Assembly: GCA_018401015.1 (NCBI GenBank)
Contig: JAGYLP010000002.1
Coordinates: 62,001-126,000 of the forward strand
Source of the DNA: Bacteroidales bacterium
GTDB taxonomy: Bacteria; Bacteroidota; Bacteroidia; Bacteroidales; M50B96
DNA: 64,000 bases
Reading direction: 5' to 3'
Shown here: positions 52,241 through 61,279 of the stretch, piece after piece
Layout of the letters: each line of letters opens with the position of its first letter
Position numbering within the stretch: the stretch's first letter is position 1
Position numbers and translations under genes: made by a program
The notes under the pieces: model-generated
What the model saw: the letters and a program-made list of their open reading frames with translations, nothing else
Databases searched by the model: none
Told to the model about the DNA's origin: nothing

Positions 52241-53947
52241 ATGGCTAATTTTTATACCGACAATACCGATATGCGATTTCATCTGGAACATCCTCAGATG
52301 AAGAAAATTATCGACTTAAAAGAAAATAATTACGAGGATAAGGAAACCTTCGACTATGCACCCCGCGATTTTGAGGATGCACTCGACAGCTATCATCAAG
52401 TGTTGGAAATAGTAGGAGAAATTTGCGGTAACATCATTGCTCCGAATGCTGAATCGGTCGATCACGAAGGGCCGAAAATTGTCGACAATCGGGTCATTTA
52501 TGCACGTGGCACGCAGGAAAACCACGAAGCGCTGACAAAAGCCGGCCTCATCGGACTTTCTTTACCCCGCAAATACGGTGGGCTCAATTTCAGCATGGTT
52601 CCCTATGTGATGGCGGCCGAGCTTGTTTCCCGCGCCGATGGTGGATTCGCGAATATTTGGGGTTTACAAGACTGTGCCGAGACCATTCATGAATTTGCTT
52701 CCGACGAATTAAAGAATGAATTTTTACCGCGCTTCAATCAAGGAGCCACTGCCGCTATGGATTTAACCGAACCCGATGCCGGGTCCGATTTGCAAGCGGT
52801 TCAGCTTAAAGCAACTTGGGACGAAGAAAAGCAAGTGTGGTTGCTCAATGGAGTAAAACGATTCATTACCAATGGCGATGCCGATATTTCCCTGGTTTTA
52901 GCTCGTTCCGAGCATGGAACGCAAGATGGACGCGGACTTAGTTTATTTGTTTACGACCGAAAAGACGACGGGTTGATTATTCGTCGTATCGAGAACAAAT
53001 TGGGTATCAAAGGTTCTCCCACCTGTGAGTTAGTGTTTAATAACGCTCCTGCTCAATTAGTTGGCGACCGGAAGCTGGGTTTGATTAAGTACGTGATGTC
53101 GCTCATGAATAGCGCCCGTTTAGGCGTTGGAGCACAATCGGTTGGAATTGCCGAGGCTGCATATCAGGAAGCTGTAAAATATGCGAAAGAGCGGATTCAA
53201 TTTGGCAAGTCAATCCATAAATTTCCAGCTATTTACGAGATCCTCACCAACATGAATGCCGACGTAAAGGCCATTCGTTCATTGCTCTATGAAACCACTC
53301 GGTTTGTCGATGTGTACAAAATTTACGCTCATCACAGCGAACATCGGAAATTGACCAGCGACGAACGCGCTGAGATGAAAGAGAATCAGCGGTGGGCCGA
53401 TATGTACACCCCTTTGCTAAAGCTAATTAGCAGCGAATATTGCAATCGGATTGCCTACGATTCCCTTCAGATTCATGGAGGAGCCGGTTTTATGAAAGAT
53501 TTTCCGATTGAGCGAATTTATCGCGATGCCCGCATTACCACCATCTACGAAGGAACATCTCAACTTCAGGTTGTAGCTGCCATTCGTGGCGTAACCACCG
53601 GCGTTTACCTAAATAAGATGCGCGATTACGAGGCCATCGAATTGAAAAAGGAACTCATTTATCTGCGTCGTATTTTGATTATCATGACCGACGACTATGA
53701 GAAGGCAGTCGATACTGTTTTGGCTGTAAACGATAGTGAGTATATCGATTTTCAGGCTCGCAGGTTGGTTGAGATGGCTGGCAATATCATCATGGGTTAT
53801 TTAATGGTGCTAGATGCCAGGCGCGACGAGTCTTTTGCTAAGCCGGCGGAGGTTTTTATCCGAAAAGCTTTTGCTCAGAATAAAGAACGCTTCACGTACA
53901 TTACCCACTTCGATTTAAAGGATTTATCCGACTATCAACTTGAATAG
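52241..53947 (+). CDS. Acyl-CoA dehydrogenase
   Basis: A 568-residue FAD-dependent acyl-CoA dehydrogenase with an extended C-terminal region, as in the Bacteroidota form encoded with etfBA. Markers are LTEPDAGSDLQAV, WLLNGVKRFITNGDAD, KLGIKGSPTCELVF, IQFGKSIHKFPAI, and YRDARITTIYEGTSQLQ, whose Glu is the catalytic base position. It oxidises acyl-CoA to enoyl-CoA and hands electrons to EtfAB. Chain-length preference is unknown. It closes the etf operon. Confidence 0.93.
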   Translation: MANFYTDNTDMRFHLEHPQMKKIIDLKENNYEDKETFDYAPRDFEDALDSYHQVLEIVGEICGNIIAPNAESVDHEGPKIVDNRVIYARGTQENHEALTKAGLIGLSLPRKYGGLNFSMVPYVMAAELVSRADGGFANIWGLQDCAETIHEFASDELKNEFLPRFNQGATAAMDLTEPDAGSDLQAVQLKATWDEEKQVWLLNGVKRFITNGDADISLVLARSEHGTQDGRGLSLFVYDRKDDGLIIRRIENKLGIKGSPTCELVFNNAPAQLVGDRKLGLIKYVMSLMNSARLGVGAQSVGIAEAAYQEAVKYAKERIQFGKSIHKFPAIYEILTNMNADVKAIRSLLYETTRFVDVYKIYAHHSEHRKLTSDERAEMKENQRWADMYTPLLKLISSEYCNRIAYDSLQIHGGAGFMKDFPIERIYRDARITTIYEGTSQLQVVAAIRGVTTGVYLNKMRDYEAIELKKELIYLRRILIIMTDDYEKAVDTVLAVNDSEYIDFQARRLVEMAGNIIMGYLMVLDARRDESFAKPAEVFIRKAFAQNKERFTYITHFDLKDLSDYQLE

Positions 53948-53990
53948 AAAATATTTAATTGGAATCTTTTTCAATTACTAAAATAAATTC

Positions 53991-53998
53991 TACTTTTG
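53991..53998 (+). promoter_or_regulatory. rplM operon promoter, -7 element (TACTTTTG)
   Basis: TACTTTTG is a full match to TAnnTTTG; a T-rich stretch (TTTT) stands at the -33 distance. Transcription would start near 54004, exactly at the hairpin at 54005. Confidence 0.57.
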
Positions 53999-54004
53999 CA
54001 GACC

Positions 54005-54025
54005 ATAAAATTTTAGAGATTTTAT
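54005..54025 (+). other. 5'-end hairpin of the rplM leader
   Basis: ATAAAAT (54005-54011) and ATTTTAT (54019-54025) form a 7-bp stem right at the predicted transcript start. It may stabilise the mRNA or take part in L13-dependent control; the AT-only stem is weak. Confidence 0.35.
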
Positions 54026-54063
54026 AGGGGTATTTAATTATTAATTAAAAACTTATTAAGTAA

Positions 54064-54519
54064 GTGGAAGCGAATAGTTATAAAACGATTTCTCTCAACA
54101 AGGATACTGTTCGGAAAGAATGGATTATTGTTGATGCTGAAAACGAGATTTTAGGGCGGTTATCTTCAAAGATTGCAAAAATTTTACGCGGTAAACACAA
54201 GCCTGGATTTACCCCTCATGTTGATTGTGGCGATAATGTAATCATTGTCAATTCGGATAAAGTGCGTTTTACCGGAGATAAGTTGCATCAAAAAGAGTAT
54301 ATCCACCATACCGGATATCCAGGAGGGCAGCGTTCGCAACTCGCTATCGACCTTATGAAAAAAGACTCCACTCGCGTCATTAAAGCCGCTGTTCGGGGTA
54401 TGCTTCCTAAAAATCGACTGGGTAGAGCCGTTCTTAAAAACCTATATGTATATCAAGGAACAGAACATCCTCACGAAGGTCAAACTCCTAAAATGGTTGA
54501 ATTAAACAGTATTAAATAA
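54064..54519 (+). CDS. rplM: 50S ribosomal protein L13
   Basis: A 151-residue L13. WIIVDAENEILGRLSSKIAKILRGKHKPGFTPHVDCGD (in parts near residues 19-60), HTGYPGGQRS and VRGMLPKNRLGRAVLKNLYVYQG are the family hallmarks. The start is the GTG at 54064, which fits family length. rpsI begins 5 bases after the stop, the standard Bacteroidota pair. Confidence 0.97.
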   Translation: MEANSYKTISLNKDTVRKEWIIVDAENEILGRLSSKIAKILRGKHKPGFTPHVDCGDNVIIVNSDKVRFTGDKLHQKEYIHHTGYPGGQRSQLAIDLMKKDSTRVIKAAVRGMLPKNRLGRAVLKNLYVYQGTEHPHEGQTPKMVELNSIK

Positions 54520-54524
54520 AGAAC

Positions 54525-54911
54525 ATGGAAGTTGTTAATGCCATAGGTAGAAGAAAGGAAGCAATCGCCCGCGTATATGTTTCCGAAGGAAAAGGTAAAA
54601 TTCAAGTCAATAATAAAGACTACAAAGAGTATTTCCCCACCGGAACACTTCAGTATATCGTTCTTCAGCCACTTCAGTTATTGGAAGCTGCCGAGAAATA
54701 CGATATCAAAGTGAATCTTGCCGGAGGTGGTATTAAAGGTCAGGCCGAAGCGCTTCGTTTAGCAATCGCACGTGCCCTCTATTCAATCAACCCCGAAGAT
54801 AAAACCAGCTTACGTGCTGCCGGTTTCGTAACCCGCGATCCACGTACCGTTGAAAGGAAAAAACCCGGTCAGAAAAAAGCCCGGAAGAAATTCCAGTTCT
54901 CGAAACGTTAA
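54525..54911 (+). CDS. rpsI: 30S ribosomal protein S9
   Basis: A 128-residue S9. NAIGRRKEAIARVYVSEGKGKIQVNN, the GGGIKGQAEALRLAIARAL core, and the basic C-terminal tail KKPGQKKARKKFQFSKR are typical; the tail Arg reaches the ribosomal P site. It follows rplM and precedes rpsB after an 88-base gap with a structured leader. Confidence 0.97.
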   Translation: MEVVNAIGRRKEAIARVYVSEGKGKIQVNNKDYKEYFPTGTLQYIVLQPLQLLEAAEKYDIKVNLAGGGIKGQAEALRLAIARALYSINPEDKTSLRAAGFVTRDPRTVERKKPGQKKARKKFQFSKR

Positions 54912-54933
54912 TCTATTCATAATATTCATGTTA

Positions 54934-54979
54934 AATTATCGAGACTCTTTTATGTCGCATAAAAGGCTACTCGATAATT
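54934..54979 (+). promoter_or_regulatory. Two-stem RNA hairpin in the rpsB leader
   Basis: An outer 10-bp perfect stem (AATTATCGAG, 54934-54943, with CTCGATAATT, 54970-54979) encloses an inner 8-bp stem (CTTTTATG, 54947-54954, with CATAAAAG, 54958-54965) with a TCG loop and a small asymmetric internal loop (3 and 4 bases). It ends 20 bases before the rpsB ATG and has no T-run, so it is not a simple terminator. Position and shape suggest an S2-binding autoregulatory leader. Confidence 0.6.
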
Positions 54980-54999
54980 GCCTTTAAATCCTTAATTAA

Positions 55000-55803
55000 A
55001 TGCCAAGAGTAGAATTTAATCAATTGCTTGAAGCTGGTGCTCACTTTGGTCACCTAAAAAGAAAATGGAATCCAAACATGGCTCCCTATATCTATATGGA
55101 GAAAAACGGAATCCATATCATCGATTTGCACAAAACTGTGGTAAAAATCGACGAAGCTGCAGCCGCAGCTAAACAAATCGCTAAATCGGGTCGTAAAATC
55201 CTGTTCGTTGCTACCAAAAAACAAGCTAAAGACATTGTGGCCGATATCGTTTCCAAAGCCAATATGCCTTATGTTACCGAACGTTGGTCGGGTGGTATGT
55301 TAACCAACTTCCCAACCATTCGTAAGGCTGTCAAAAAAATGACTTCCATCGATAAAATGCTCAAGGAATCGACCTACGATAATCTCTCTAAAAGAGAAAA
55401 ACTCCAAATTGCCCGTCAACGTGCCAAACTGGAGAAAAACTTAGGATCCATTGCCGACTTAACTCGATTGCCTGCTGCCGTTTTTGTAGTGGACGTAATG
55501 AAAGAACATATCGCCGTTGCCGAAGCAAATAAATTAGGTATCCCTGTTTTTGGAATCGTCGATACCAACTCCGATCCGGAAATTGTCGATTTCCCGGTTC
55601 CCGCAAACGACGATGCATCCAAATCGATCTCCTTAATTCTTAACGCAGTTATCGATAGCATGATCGAAGGTGCAAACGAACGTAAGCTCGAAAAAGAAAA
55701 AGAAGGCGATAACGAAACGCCTAAACCTCAGGCTCGTCGTACCGAACGTAAAAGCTCTGCGAAAAAATCGCACGCTCCGGTCGAAAACGAGAACGAAGAA
55801 TAA
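55000..55803 (+). CDS. rpsB: 30S ribosomal protein S2
   Basis: A 267-residue S2. FNQLLEAGAHFGHLKRKWNPNMAPYI, FVATKKQAKDIV, VTERWSGGMLTNF and the VDTNSDPEIVDFPVPANDDA region are canonical. The C-terminal ~40 residues form a charged low-complexity tail (Lys, Glu, Arg, Ser), as often in Bacteroidota. tsf follows 39 bases downstream. Confidence 0.97.
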   Translation: MPRVEFNQLLEAGAHFGHLKRKWNPNMAPYIYMEKNGIHIIDLHKTVVKIDEAAAAAKQIAKSGRKILFVATKKQAKDIVADIVSKANMPYVTERWSGGMLTNFPTIRKAVKKMTSIDKMLKESTYDNLSKREKLQIARQRAKLEKNLGSIADLTRLPAAVFVVDVMKEHIAVAEANKLGIPVFGIVDTNSDPEIVDFPVPANDDASKSISLILNAVIDSMIEGANERKLEKEKEGDNETPKPQARRTERKSSAKKSHAPVENENEE

Positions 55804-55842
55804 TTATTGATCGAATATTTAACCTGATAAAAAAATACTAGA

Positions 55843-56673
55843 ATGGCTGGAATTAGTGCTTCCGATGTAGCTAAACTTAGAAAAATGACCGGAGCCGGTA
55901 TGATGGACTGTAAAAAAGCCCTCACCGATGCCGAAGGCGATTTTAATAAAGCAGTAGAATTTATTCGCGAACGTGGTAAGGCAATTGCCAATAAACGAAC
56001 CGACCGCGAAGCCAAAGAAGGCGCTGTACTCGCTCGTATTAGCGAATGTGGCAAATTCGGCGGCTTAATCGTCCTGAATTGTGAAACCGATTTCGTAGCT
56101 AAAAACGACGATTTCGTGGCTTTTGCTTCTAAAATACTCGATCTGGCTATCGAAAAACGTCCATCTAACCTCGACGAGTTACTGGCACTTAGCATAGACG
56201 ACATGACTTTGGCCGATAAAGTAACCCAACAATCGGGTGTTACTGGCGAAAAAATCGAATTAGCTCACTACGAATTCATCCAAGCTGAACAAGTAATGGC
56301 CTATATCCACTCCGGTAATCGTCTGGCTACCATGGCTGGTTTTAACCAAGCTGGTCACGATGAGCAAATCTACAAAGATGTAGCTATGCAAATTGCCGCC
56401 ATGGATCCGGTAGCTATCGATAAAGAAGACGTAGCTCAAGAAATTCGCGACGAAGAATTTAAAATCGGTCGTGAACAAGCTCGCCTCGAAGGTAAGCCAG
56501 AACAAATCCTGGATAAAATCGCCGAAGGTCGTCTCAATAAATTCTATGCTGAAAAAACACTTTTGAACCAAGAATTTATCAAAGACAACAAAATGAACGT
56601 TCGTCAGTATTTACAAGCTGCCAACAAAGATCTTACTGTAACAGCTATTGCTCGTTACACCCTTAGCGTTTAA
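55843..56673 (+). CDS. tsf: Translation elongation factor Ts
   Basis: A 276-residue EF-Ts. The N-terminal SASDVAKLRKMTGAGMMDCKKALTDAEGD-type UBA region is followed by the dimerisation core (LIVLNCETDFVAKNDDF) and HIHSGNRLATMAGFNQ-like segment. EF-Ts recharges EF-Tu with GTP. It ends the ribosomal operon before a strong terminator. Confidence 0.97.
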   Translation: MAGISASDVAKLRKMTGAGMMDCKKALTDAEGDFNKAVEFIRERGKAIANKRTDREAKEGAVLARISECGKFGGLIVLNCETDFVAKNDDFVAFASKILDLAIEKRPSNLDELLALSIDDMTLADKVTQQSGVTGEKIELAHYEFIQAEQVMAYIHSGNRLATMAGFNQAGHDEQIYKDVAMQIAAMDPVAIDKEDVAQEIRDEEFKIGREQARLEGKPEQILDKIAEGRLNKFYAEKTLLNQEFIKDNKMNVRQYLQAANKDLTVTAIARYTLSV

Positions 56674-56698
56674 ATACGTTTTCCTTTTTTCATAAAAC

Positions 56699-56735
56699 AA
56701 AGGCTGTTGCTCGTTTCGTCAACAGCCTTTTTTTA
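56699..56735 (+). terminator. Intrinsic terminator after tsf
   Basis: An 11-bp perfect stem (AAAGGCTGTTG, 56699-56709, with CAACAGCCTTT, 56720-56730) with a 10-base loop, followed by further T. It separates tsf from radA. Confidence 0.85.
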
Positions 56736-56796
56736 TTTTAGAATTGGTGACTTTCTTTCCCTGCAAAAAACTACTTTCACTCCTTCTATTTTCAGT

Positions 56797-58158
56797 ATGG
56801 CAAAGAATAAAACAGCTTGGTTTTGTAAAGAATGTGGTTACGAATCGCCTAAGTGGGTGGGTAAATGCAGCTCGTGTGGAAGTTGGAATACCTTTGTCGA
56901 AGAAGTTATCGTTGCAAATACACATAAGCCTGCTTATGGTGGCGAAGCAACGAAGAACCGACCAGTACTCATTCATTCGCTCGAAACTCAACAAACACCT
57001 CGCCTCGACCTTCGTTCCCAGGAATTGAATCGTGTGTTGGGTGGAGGACTGGTTCCCGGTTCCATGGTGCTTATTGGAGGTGAACCGGGTATCGGGAAAT
57101 CAACCCTTGTGCTTCAGCTTTCTCTCCGATTGAAGGATGTCCCGATTCTTTATGTCTCTGGCGAAGAATCGTACCACCAACTAAAAATGAGGGCCGACCG
57201 TATCGGAATCAGTAATCAACATTGTCATATTCTGGCCGAAACGAATCTGGATAATATCCTCAACCATGCAAAAGAATTGAAACCGGCGTTTGTGGTTATC
57301 GATTCTATTCAAACCATTGCTTCATCGAGGGCCGATTCCTCGCCAGGAAGTGTTACTCAAATTCGGGAAAGTACCGCTGAGATGCTTCAGTTTGCCAAGT
57401 CGAACAATATCCCTTTCATGCTGATAGGTCATATCACCAAAGAGGGAAGCATTGCCGGTCCGAAAATCCTGGAACACATGGTCGATGCGGTGCTTCAATT
57501 CGAAGGCGACCAACATAATCTGTATCGAATCCTGCGGGCTATTAAAAACCGATTTGGATCAACTTCCGAAATCGGAATCTTCGAGATGCAACACAAAGGT
57601 CTGCGCGAAATACACAATCCTTCGGAGTTACTACTTACCCATCGCGACGAGGAGATAAGCGGTATTTCGGTAGCTGCTTCGATGGAAGGAAACCGATCCA
57701 TTTTAATCGAAACGCAAGCGCTTGTTAGCTCGGCAGCCTATGGAAATCCGCAACGCTCATCGATTGGAATGGATGTAAAACGCTTGAACATGCTCTTAGC
57801 CGTACTCGAGAAACGGGTAGGGTTCAAACTCGCTAGCAAAGATGTTTTCCTTAACCTGGCTGGTGGTGTTAAATCGCAAGATCCCTCAATCGATCTGGCT
57901 GCACTGGCCGCTGTGCTATCGTCCGATTTAAATATCCCCATTAATCAACACGTTTGCTTTGCCGGCGAAGTTGGTTTGAGTGGCGAGGTGAGACCGGTGG
58001 CACGGATCGAACAACGGATTACCGAAGCACAAAAACTTGGGTTCCGAAAGATTTTCCTCAGTAAATACCACGAATCCTCGCTCGATACCAAAAAGTATCA
58101 AATACCGATTCGTTTTATTGGCCAGGTTAATGGAATGTTTAAGGAATTATTCTCGTAA
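56797..58158 (+). CDS. radA: DNA repair protein RadA
   Basis: A 453-residue RadA (Sms). The N-terminal zinc finger reads CKECGYESPKWVGKCSSCGSW, the RecA-like core has GGEPGIGKSTL (Walker A) and the RadA-specific KNRFGSTSEIG, and the C-terminal Lon-like domain includes the LNLAGGVKSQDPSIDLA and FAGEVGLSGEVRPV motifs. It drives branch migration in recombinational repair. The ATG at 56797 fits the family; a longer frame from 56707 would run through the tsf terminator. Confidence 0.96.
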   Translation: MAKNKTAWFCKECGYESPKWVGKCSSCGSWNTFVEEVIVANTHKPAYGGEATKNRPVLIHSLETQQTPRLDLRSQELNRVLGGGLVPGSMVLIGGEPGIGKSTLVLQLSLRLKDVPILYVSGEESYHQLKMRADRIGISNQHCHILAETNLDNILNHAKELKPAFVVIDSIQTIASSRADSSPGSVTQIRESTAEMLQFAKSNNIPFMLIGHITKEGSIAGPKILEHMVDAVLQFEGDQHNLYRILRAIKNRFGSTSEIGIFEMQHKGLREIHNPSELLLTHRDEEISGISVAASMEGNRSILIETQALVSSAAYGNPQRSSIGMDVKRLNMLLAVLEKRVGFKLASKDVFLNLAGGVKSQDPSIDLAALAAVLSSDLNIPINQHVCFAGEVGLSGEVRPVARIEQRITEAQKLGFRKIFLSKYHESSLDTKKYQIPIRFIGQVNGMFKELFS

Positions 58159-58296
58159 TGATCCGAATTAGGAGATCCTCGAAAGCATTCTAAGTAGAAA
58201 TATCAGCTGTTAGGTGTTTTATCATTCTTGAAATGAACTAATTATATCGGTTTTGTGTTAATTAAGTTCTAAAATAGACGAAAAGCAGGGCTAGGG

Positions 58297-58328
58297 TTTG
58301 ATTCATTTGATTCCCTGTTCTATTTTTG
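58297..58328 (+). promoter_or_regulatory. Promoter of the metal-handling operon
   Basis: TTTG (58297-58300), 20-base spacer, TATTTTTG (58321-58328), ending 21 bases before the ATG at 58350. No metal-regulator palindrome was recognised near it. Confidence 0.6.
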
Positions 58329-58349
58329 TCCTGCTAAGCAAAATTTACT

Positions 58350-58847
58350 ATGAAATCATTGTTAAACATCGTTCGACGCCTTTTCGCCTTCTTGTTGGCA
58401 AGTTGGATGCTTCTGATTAGCAATGGATTGCTTATTAATCATCATTATTCTCATGGTAAACTGTTTTCTTCCTCCATTTTCCTTCCTGCCGATAAATGTT
58501 GTCATCATGTGGATGATGGAGAAGATGCCGAAGTGTTGGCCTGTGCCTGCAGTTTAGAAACCGACCCCTCGTTGAACGATGAACCGGTTGCTTGTATCCT
58601 TCCTGCCGAAGAAGAGCAGCACGATCATGGTTGTTGTTCCGAAACCTCCGATTGGCTGCAACTCAATGGTGAATATACCCAGGCAACCGATGTGAGTCTT
58701 CCTGAATTGCTGGCTATAATTCTGTATTTTAGCACCTTCCCTCTTTTATCTTCTGAAGATAATCCGTCCTGTTTCCCTGATTCTCCCCCTATCATTCTGG
58801 CGGAAGGACCTCCTATTTACTTGCAAGTTTCCTCTTTTCTTTGTTGA
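58350..58847 (+). CDS. HYC_CC_PP-type Cys/His-rich exported protein
   Basis: A 165-residue exported protein: signal peptide (LLASWMLLISNGLLI) then a set of motifs in the order seen in the HYC_CC_PP family. HHYSHGKL replaces the usual HYC, KCCHH follows near residue 50, GCCSETSDWLQL near residue 94 and PPIYLQVSSFLC at the end. Cys and His clusters (CACSL, QHDHGCC) suggest metal binding. Family members sit next to TonB receptors and HMA proteins in Bacteroidota, as here, so a role in copper or zinc handling is likely but unproven. Confidence 0.7.
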   Translation: MKSLLNIVRRLFAFLLASWMLLISNGLLINHHYSHGKLFSSSIFLPADKCCHHVDDGEDAEVLACACSLETDPSLNDEPVACILPAEEEQHDHGCCSETSDWLQLNGEYTQATDVSLPELLAIILYFSTFPLLSSEDNPSCFPDSPPIILAEGPPIYLQVSSFLC

Positions 58848-58921
58848 GAATGGATGGTGCTATTGGATGAGTTAGATTCGTTTTTCACTCAAAATCCAAT
58901 AAGCATTCTGTCCTAACGCAC

Positions 58922-58978
58922 GATGGTTGATGCCATTAAATGGCAATTCACTCTTTTTTCAGCCATCGCTGAACCATC
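58922..58978. repeat. Nested inverted repeats before the TonB receptor gene
   Basis: GATGGTT (58922-58928) pairs with AACCATC (58972-58978); inside lie TGCCAT-TAA-ATGGCA (58931-58945) and CAGCCATCGCTG. Together they could fold the intergenic RNA between the first two genes of the metal operon, or act as a regulator site. Confidence 0.4.
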
Positions 58979-59006
58979 CATTTTATTCATTTAAGAAAGA
59001 ATTATC

Positions 59007-61253
59007 ATGAAACACTTATTCATATTGGGATGCTCGCTTTTGTGGCTGAGTTTACTCTCCAACGCTCAACGGCCGGCCGCTATGCTGGACGGAAAAGTGG
59101 AAGCTCCTACTCAACAAAATGGGGAAACGATTTTGATTCCGCTTGAAAATGCCAATTTATTTTGGTTAGATACAGGCAAAGGTACTGTGACCGATGCTAA
59201 CGGGAAATTTCAGCTAGAGAAACCTTCCGAAGGAAAAAAGCATCAACTGGTCGTGAGTTATATCGGCTATAAAACCGACACCCTGGTGATTCTACCCGGC
59301 GAGGATCACCTGCATCATCGAATGACCGAAAGTAAACTAACGGAAGTGGTTATTGAAACCAAACAAAAAGGGGAATTTATCTCCAAGCTTAATCCGATTC
59401 AAACTCAAACAATCACTACAGCCGGATTACAAAAGTTACCTTGCTGTAACTTGTCGGAAAGTTTTGAAAACACTGCTGCAGTCGATGTTGAATTTAGCGA
59501 TGCGGTTAGTGGAGCCAAGCAAATACGGATGCTGGGTCTCGACGGTAAGTTTAGCCAGATTTTGATGGAGAAAGTGCCGGAAGTTCGCGGATTGTCGGCT
59601 GGTCTGGGGCTCATGTTCATTCCCGGTTCGTTCATCGAATCAATTCAAATTTCGAAAGGAACTTCTTCGGTAATCGACGGTTTTGAATCGATTACCGGAC
59701 AAATTAATGTCGAGTATAAAAAGCCGGAATCGACGGAAGATTTGCACGTTAATTTGTATGGTAACGTATTTGGTCGAGGTGAAGCGAATATTTACGCTGC
59801 ACAAAAAGTAAACGAACGTTGGCATAATCTCGTGATGGGACATTATTCGATTATGCGCAGTAAGCACGATATTGAAGGCGATGGGTTTTTGAACATTCCC
59901 ATGAGTCAGCAGGTTCAATTTGTTAACCGTTGGCGATACGATAATGGCAAAAACCATGAAGCTATTCTAGGTCTTTACGTACTCGACGACGATCGCGAAG
60001 GGGGCCAGGTAGCTTATTTCGATTCCGAAAATCCTTCGCATAATGGTGCTTATGGAATTGGTATTCGAAATAAACGCTACAAGTTTACTGGTAAAACCGG
60101 ATTTTTCCTTCCCGGGAATAATCACCAGAGCATTGGGTTTATCTTTTCCGCAACCTATCACGATTTTCAAGGCAAGTACGGAAACCGAAGCTTCGATGCC
60201 TTGCAGCAAAGCATCTATTCCAACATCATTTTCAACACAGGGTTGGGTCATCCCAATCATAGTTTAAGCACCGGGTTAAGTCTGACCTACGACGATTTTA
60301 ATCAGTATTTCGATGCGATCGATTACAGTTACCGCGAGCGGATTCCGGGAGTATTTGCTGAGTACAACTACAATAATTCCGAGAACTTCAATTTAATAGC
60401 CGGTTTGCGCTACGATTGGACCATGGATCATGGCCAATTCTTCACTCCTCGTTTGCATGCGAAATATCAGTTTACCGAAGATGCGCTCATGCGTGTTAGC
60501 GCGGGTAAAGGGTTCAGGGTGCCGAACCTTATCTTTGAAAATGCTCAGTTTTTTCCGAGCAGTCGTTCTTTCATTCTGAATGAGCGAATCCAAGCGGAGG
60601 AGGCTTACAATGTTGGGATTAATTATACCCACGATTTTCATCCTGAATTCCTCTATGGTTCGATGGGCTTAAGCGTCGATTTTTATCGAACCGATTTCGT
60701 GAACCAGCTCATAGCCGATGCCGATCAGAGTTTGAATACGGTTGTGCTTTATAATTTGAACGGCAGGTCGTATAGCAATAGTTTTCAGACAGATTTATCG
60801 ATGGAAGTGGCCAAAGGCTTCGATTTGAGTTTGGCTTTTCGGGTAAACGATGTGCAAATTACCATCAACGATCAGCTGAGATCCAAACCCTTTGTGAATC
60901 GTTATAAAGGGTTGGTTTCCGGAACCTATGCCACCCGGTTTAATAAGTGGACGTTCGATTTATCGCTTCAGTACAATGGAACGGCAAGTTTGCCGCTGAG
61001 TTTGCTCGAAGCCGATGAACTTCAGTATCGCGACGCAACGCCGGCATTTTTCATGCTTCATGGTCAAATTACCCGAAAGTTTAAGTACTTCTCCATTTAT
61101 TTTGGTGGAGAAAACTTGACCAATTTTACCCAGGAACAACCCATTATCGATCCTCAGAATCCTTTTGGCGATGCCTTCGATGCCAGTATGGTGTGGGGGC
61201 CACTGATGGGGAGGATGTTTTTTGTCGGATTCCGTTATACGCTGGATAATTAA
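59007..61253 (+). CDS. TonB-dependent outer-membrane receptor
   Basis: A 748-residue receptor. Signal peptide LFILGCSLLWLSLLSNAQ, a carboxypeptidase-regulatory-like domain (about 25-110; TVTDANGKFQLEKP), a plug (about 120-235; LPCCNLSESFENTAAVDVEFSDAVSGAKQIRMLGLDG in parts, GFESITGQINVEYKKP) and a beta barrel to the last strand FFVGFRYTLDN. A Cys-Cys pair in the plug near residue 146 fits a metal-related substrate. It is flanked by the Cys/His-rich protein and the HMA-domain protein, so copper or zinc uptake or binding is likely; the cargo is not proven. Confidence 0.88.
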   Translation: MKHLFILGCSLLWLSLLSNAQRPAAMLDGKVEAPTQQNGETILIPLENANLFWLDTGKGTVTDANGKFQLEKPSEGKKHQLVVSYIGYKTDTLVILPGEDHLHHRMTESKLTEVVIETKQKGEFISKLNPIQTQTITTAGLQKLPCCNLSESFENTAAVDVEFSDAVSGAKQIRMLGLDGKFSQILMEKVPEVRGLSAGLGLMFIPGSFIESIQISKGTSSVIDGFESITGQINVEYKKPESTEDLHVNLYGNVFGRGEANIYAAQKVNERWHNLVMGHYSIMRSKHDIEGDGFLNIPMSQQVQFVNRWRYDNGKNHEAILGLYVLDDDREGGQVAYFDSENPSHNGAYGIGIRNKRYKFTGKTGFFLPGNNHQSIGFIFSATYHDFQGKYGNRSFDALQQSIYSNIIFNTGLGHPNHSLSTGLSLTYDDFNQYFDAIDYSYRERIPGVFAEYNYNNSENFNLIAGLRYDWTMDHGQFFTPRLHAKYQFTEDALMRVSAGKGFRVPNLIFENAQFFPSSRSFILNERIQAEEAYNVGINYTHDFHPEFLYGSMGLSVDFYRTDFVNQLIADADQSLNTVVLYNLNGRSYSNSFQTDLSMEVAKGFDLSLAFRVNDVQITINDQLRSKPFVNRYKGLVSGTYATRFNKWTFDLSLQYNGTASLPLSLLEADELQYRDATPAFFMLHGQITRKFKYFSIYFGGENLTNFTQEQPIIDPQNPFGDAFDASMVWGPLMGRMFFVGFRYTLDN

Positions 61254-61279
61254 TTTGCTAATCATAACGTATCAATCTC

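Noticed and set aside
56707-56796. Upstream extension of radA
   Set aside because: It would begin within the tsf terminator; the zinc finger of RadA begins right after the ATG at 56797.
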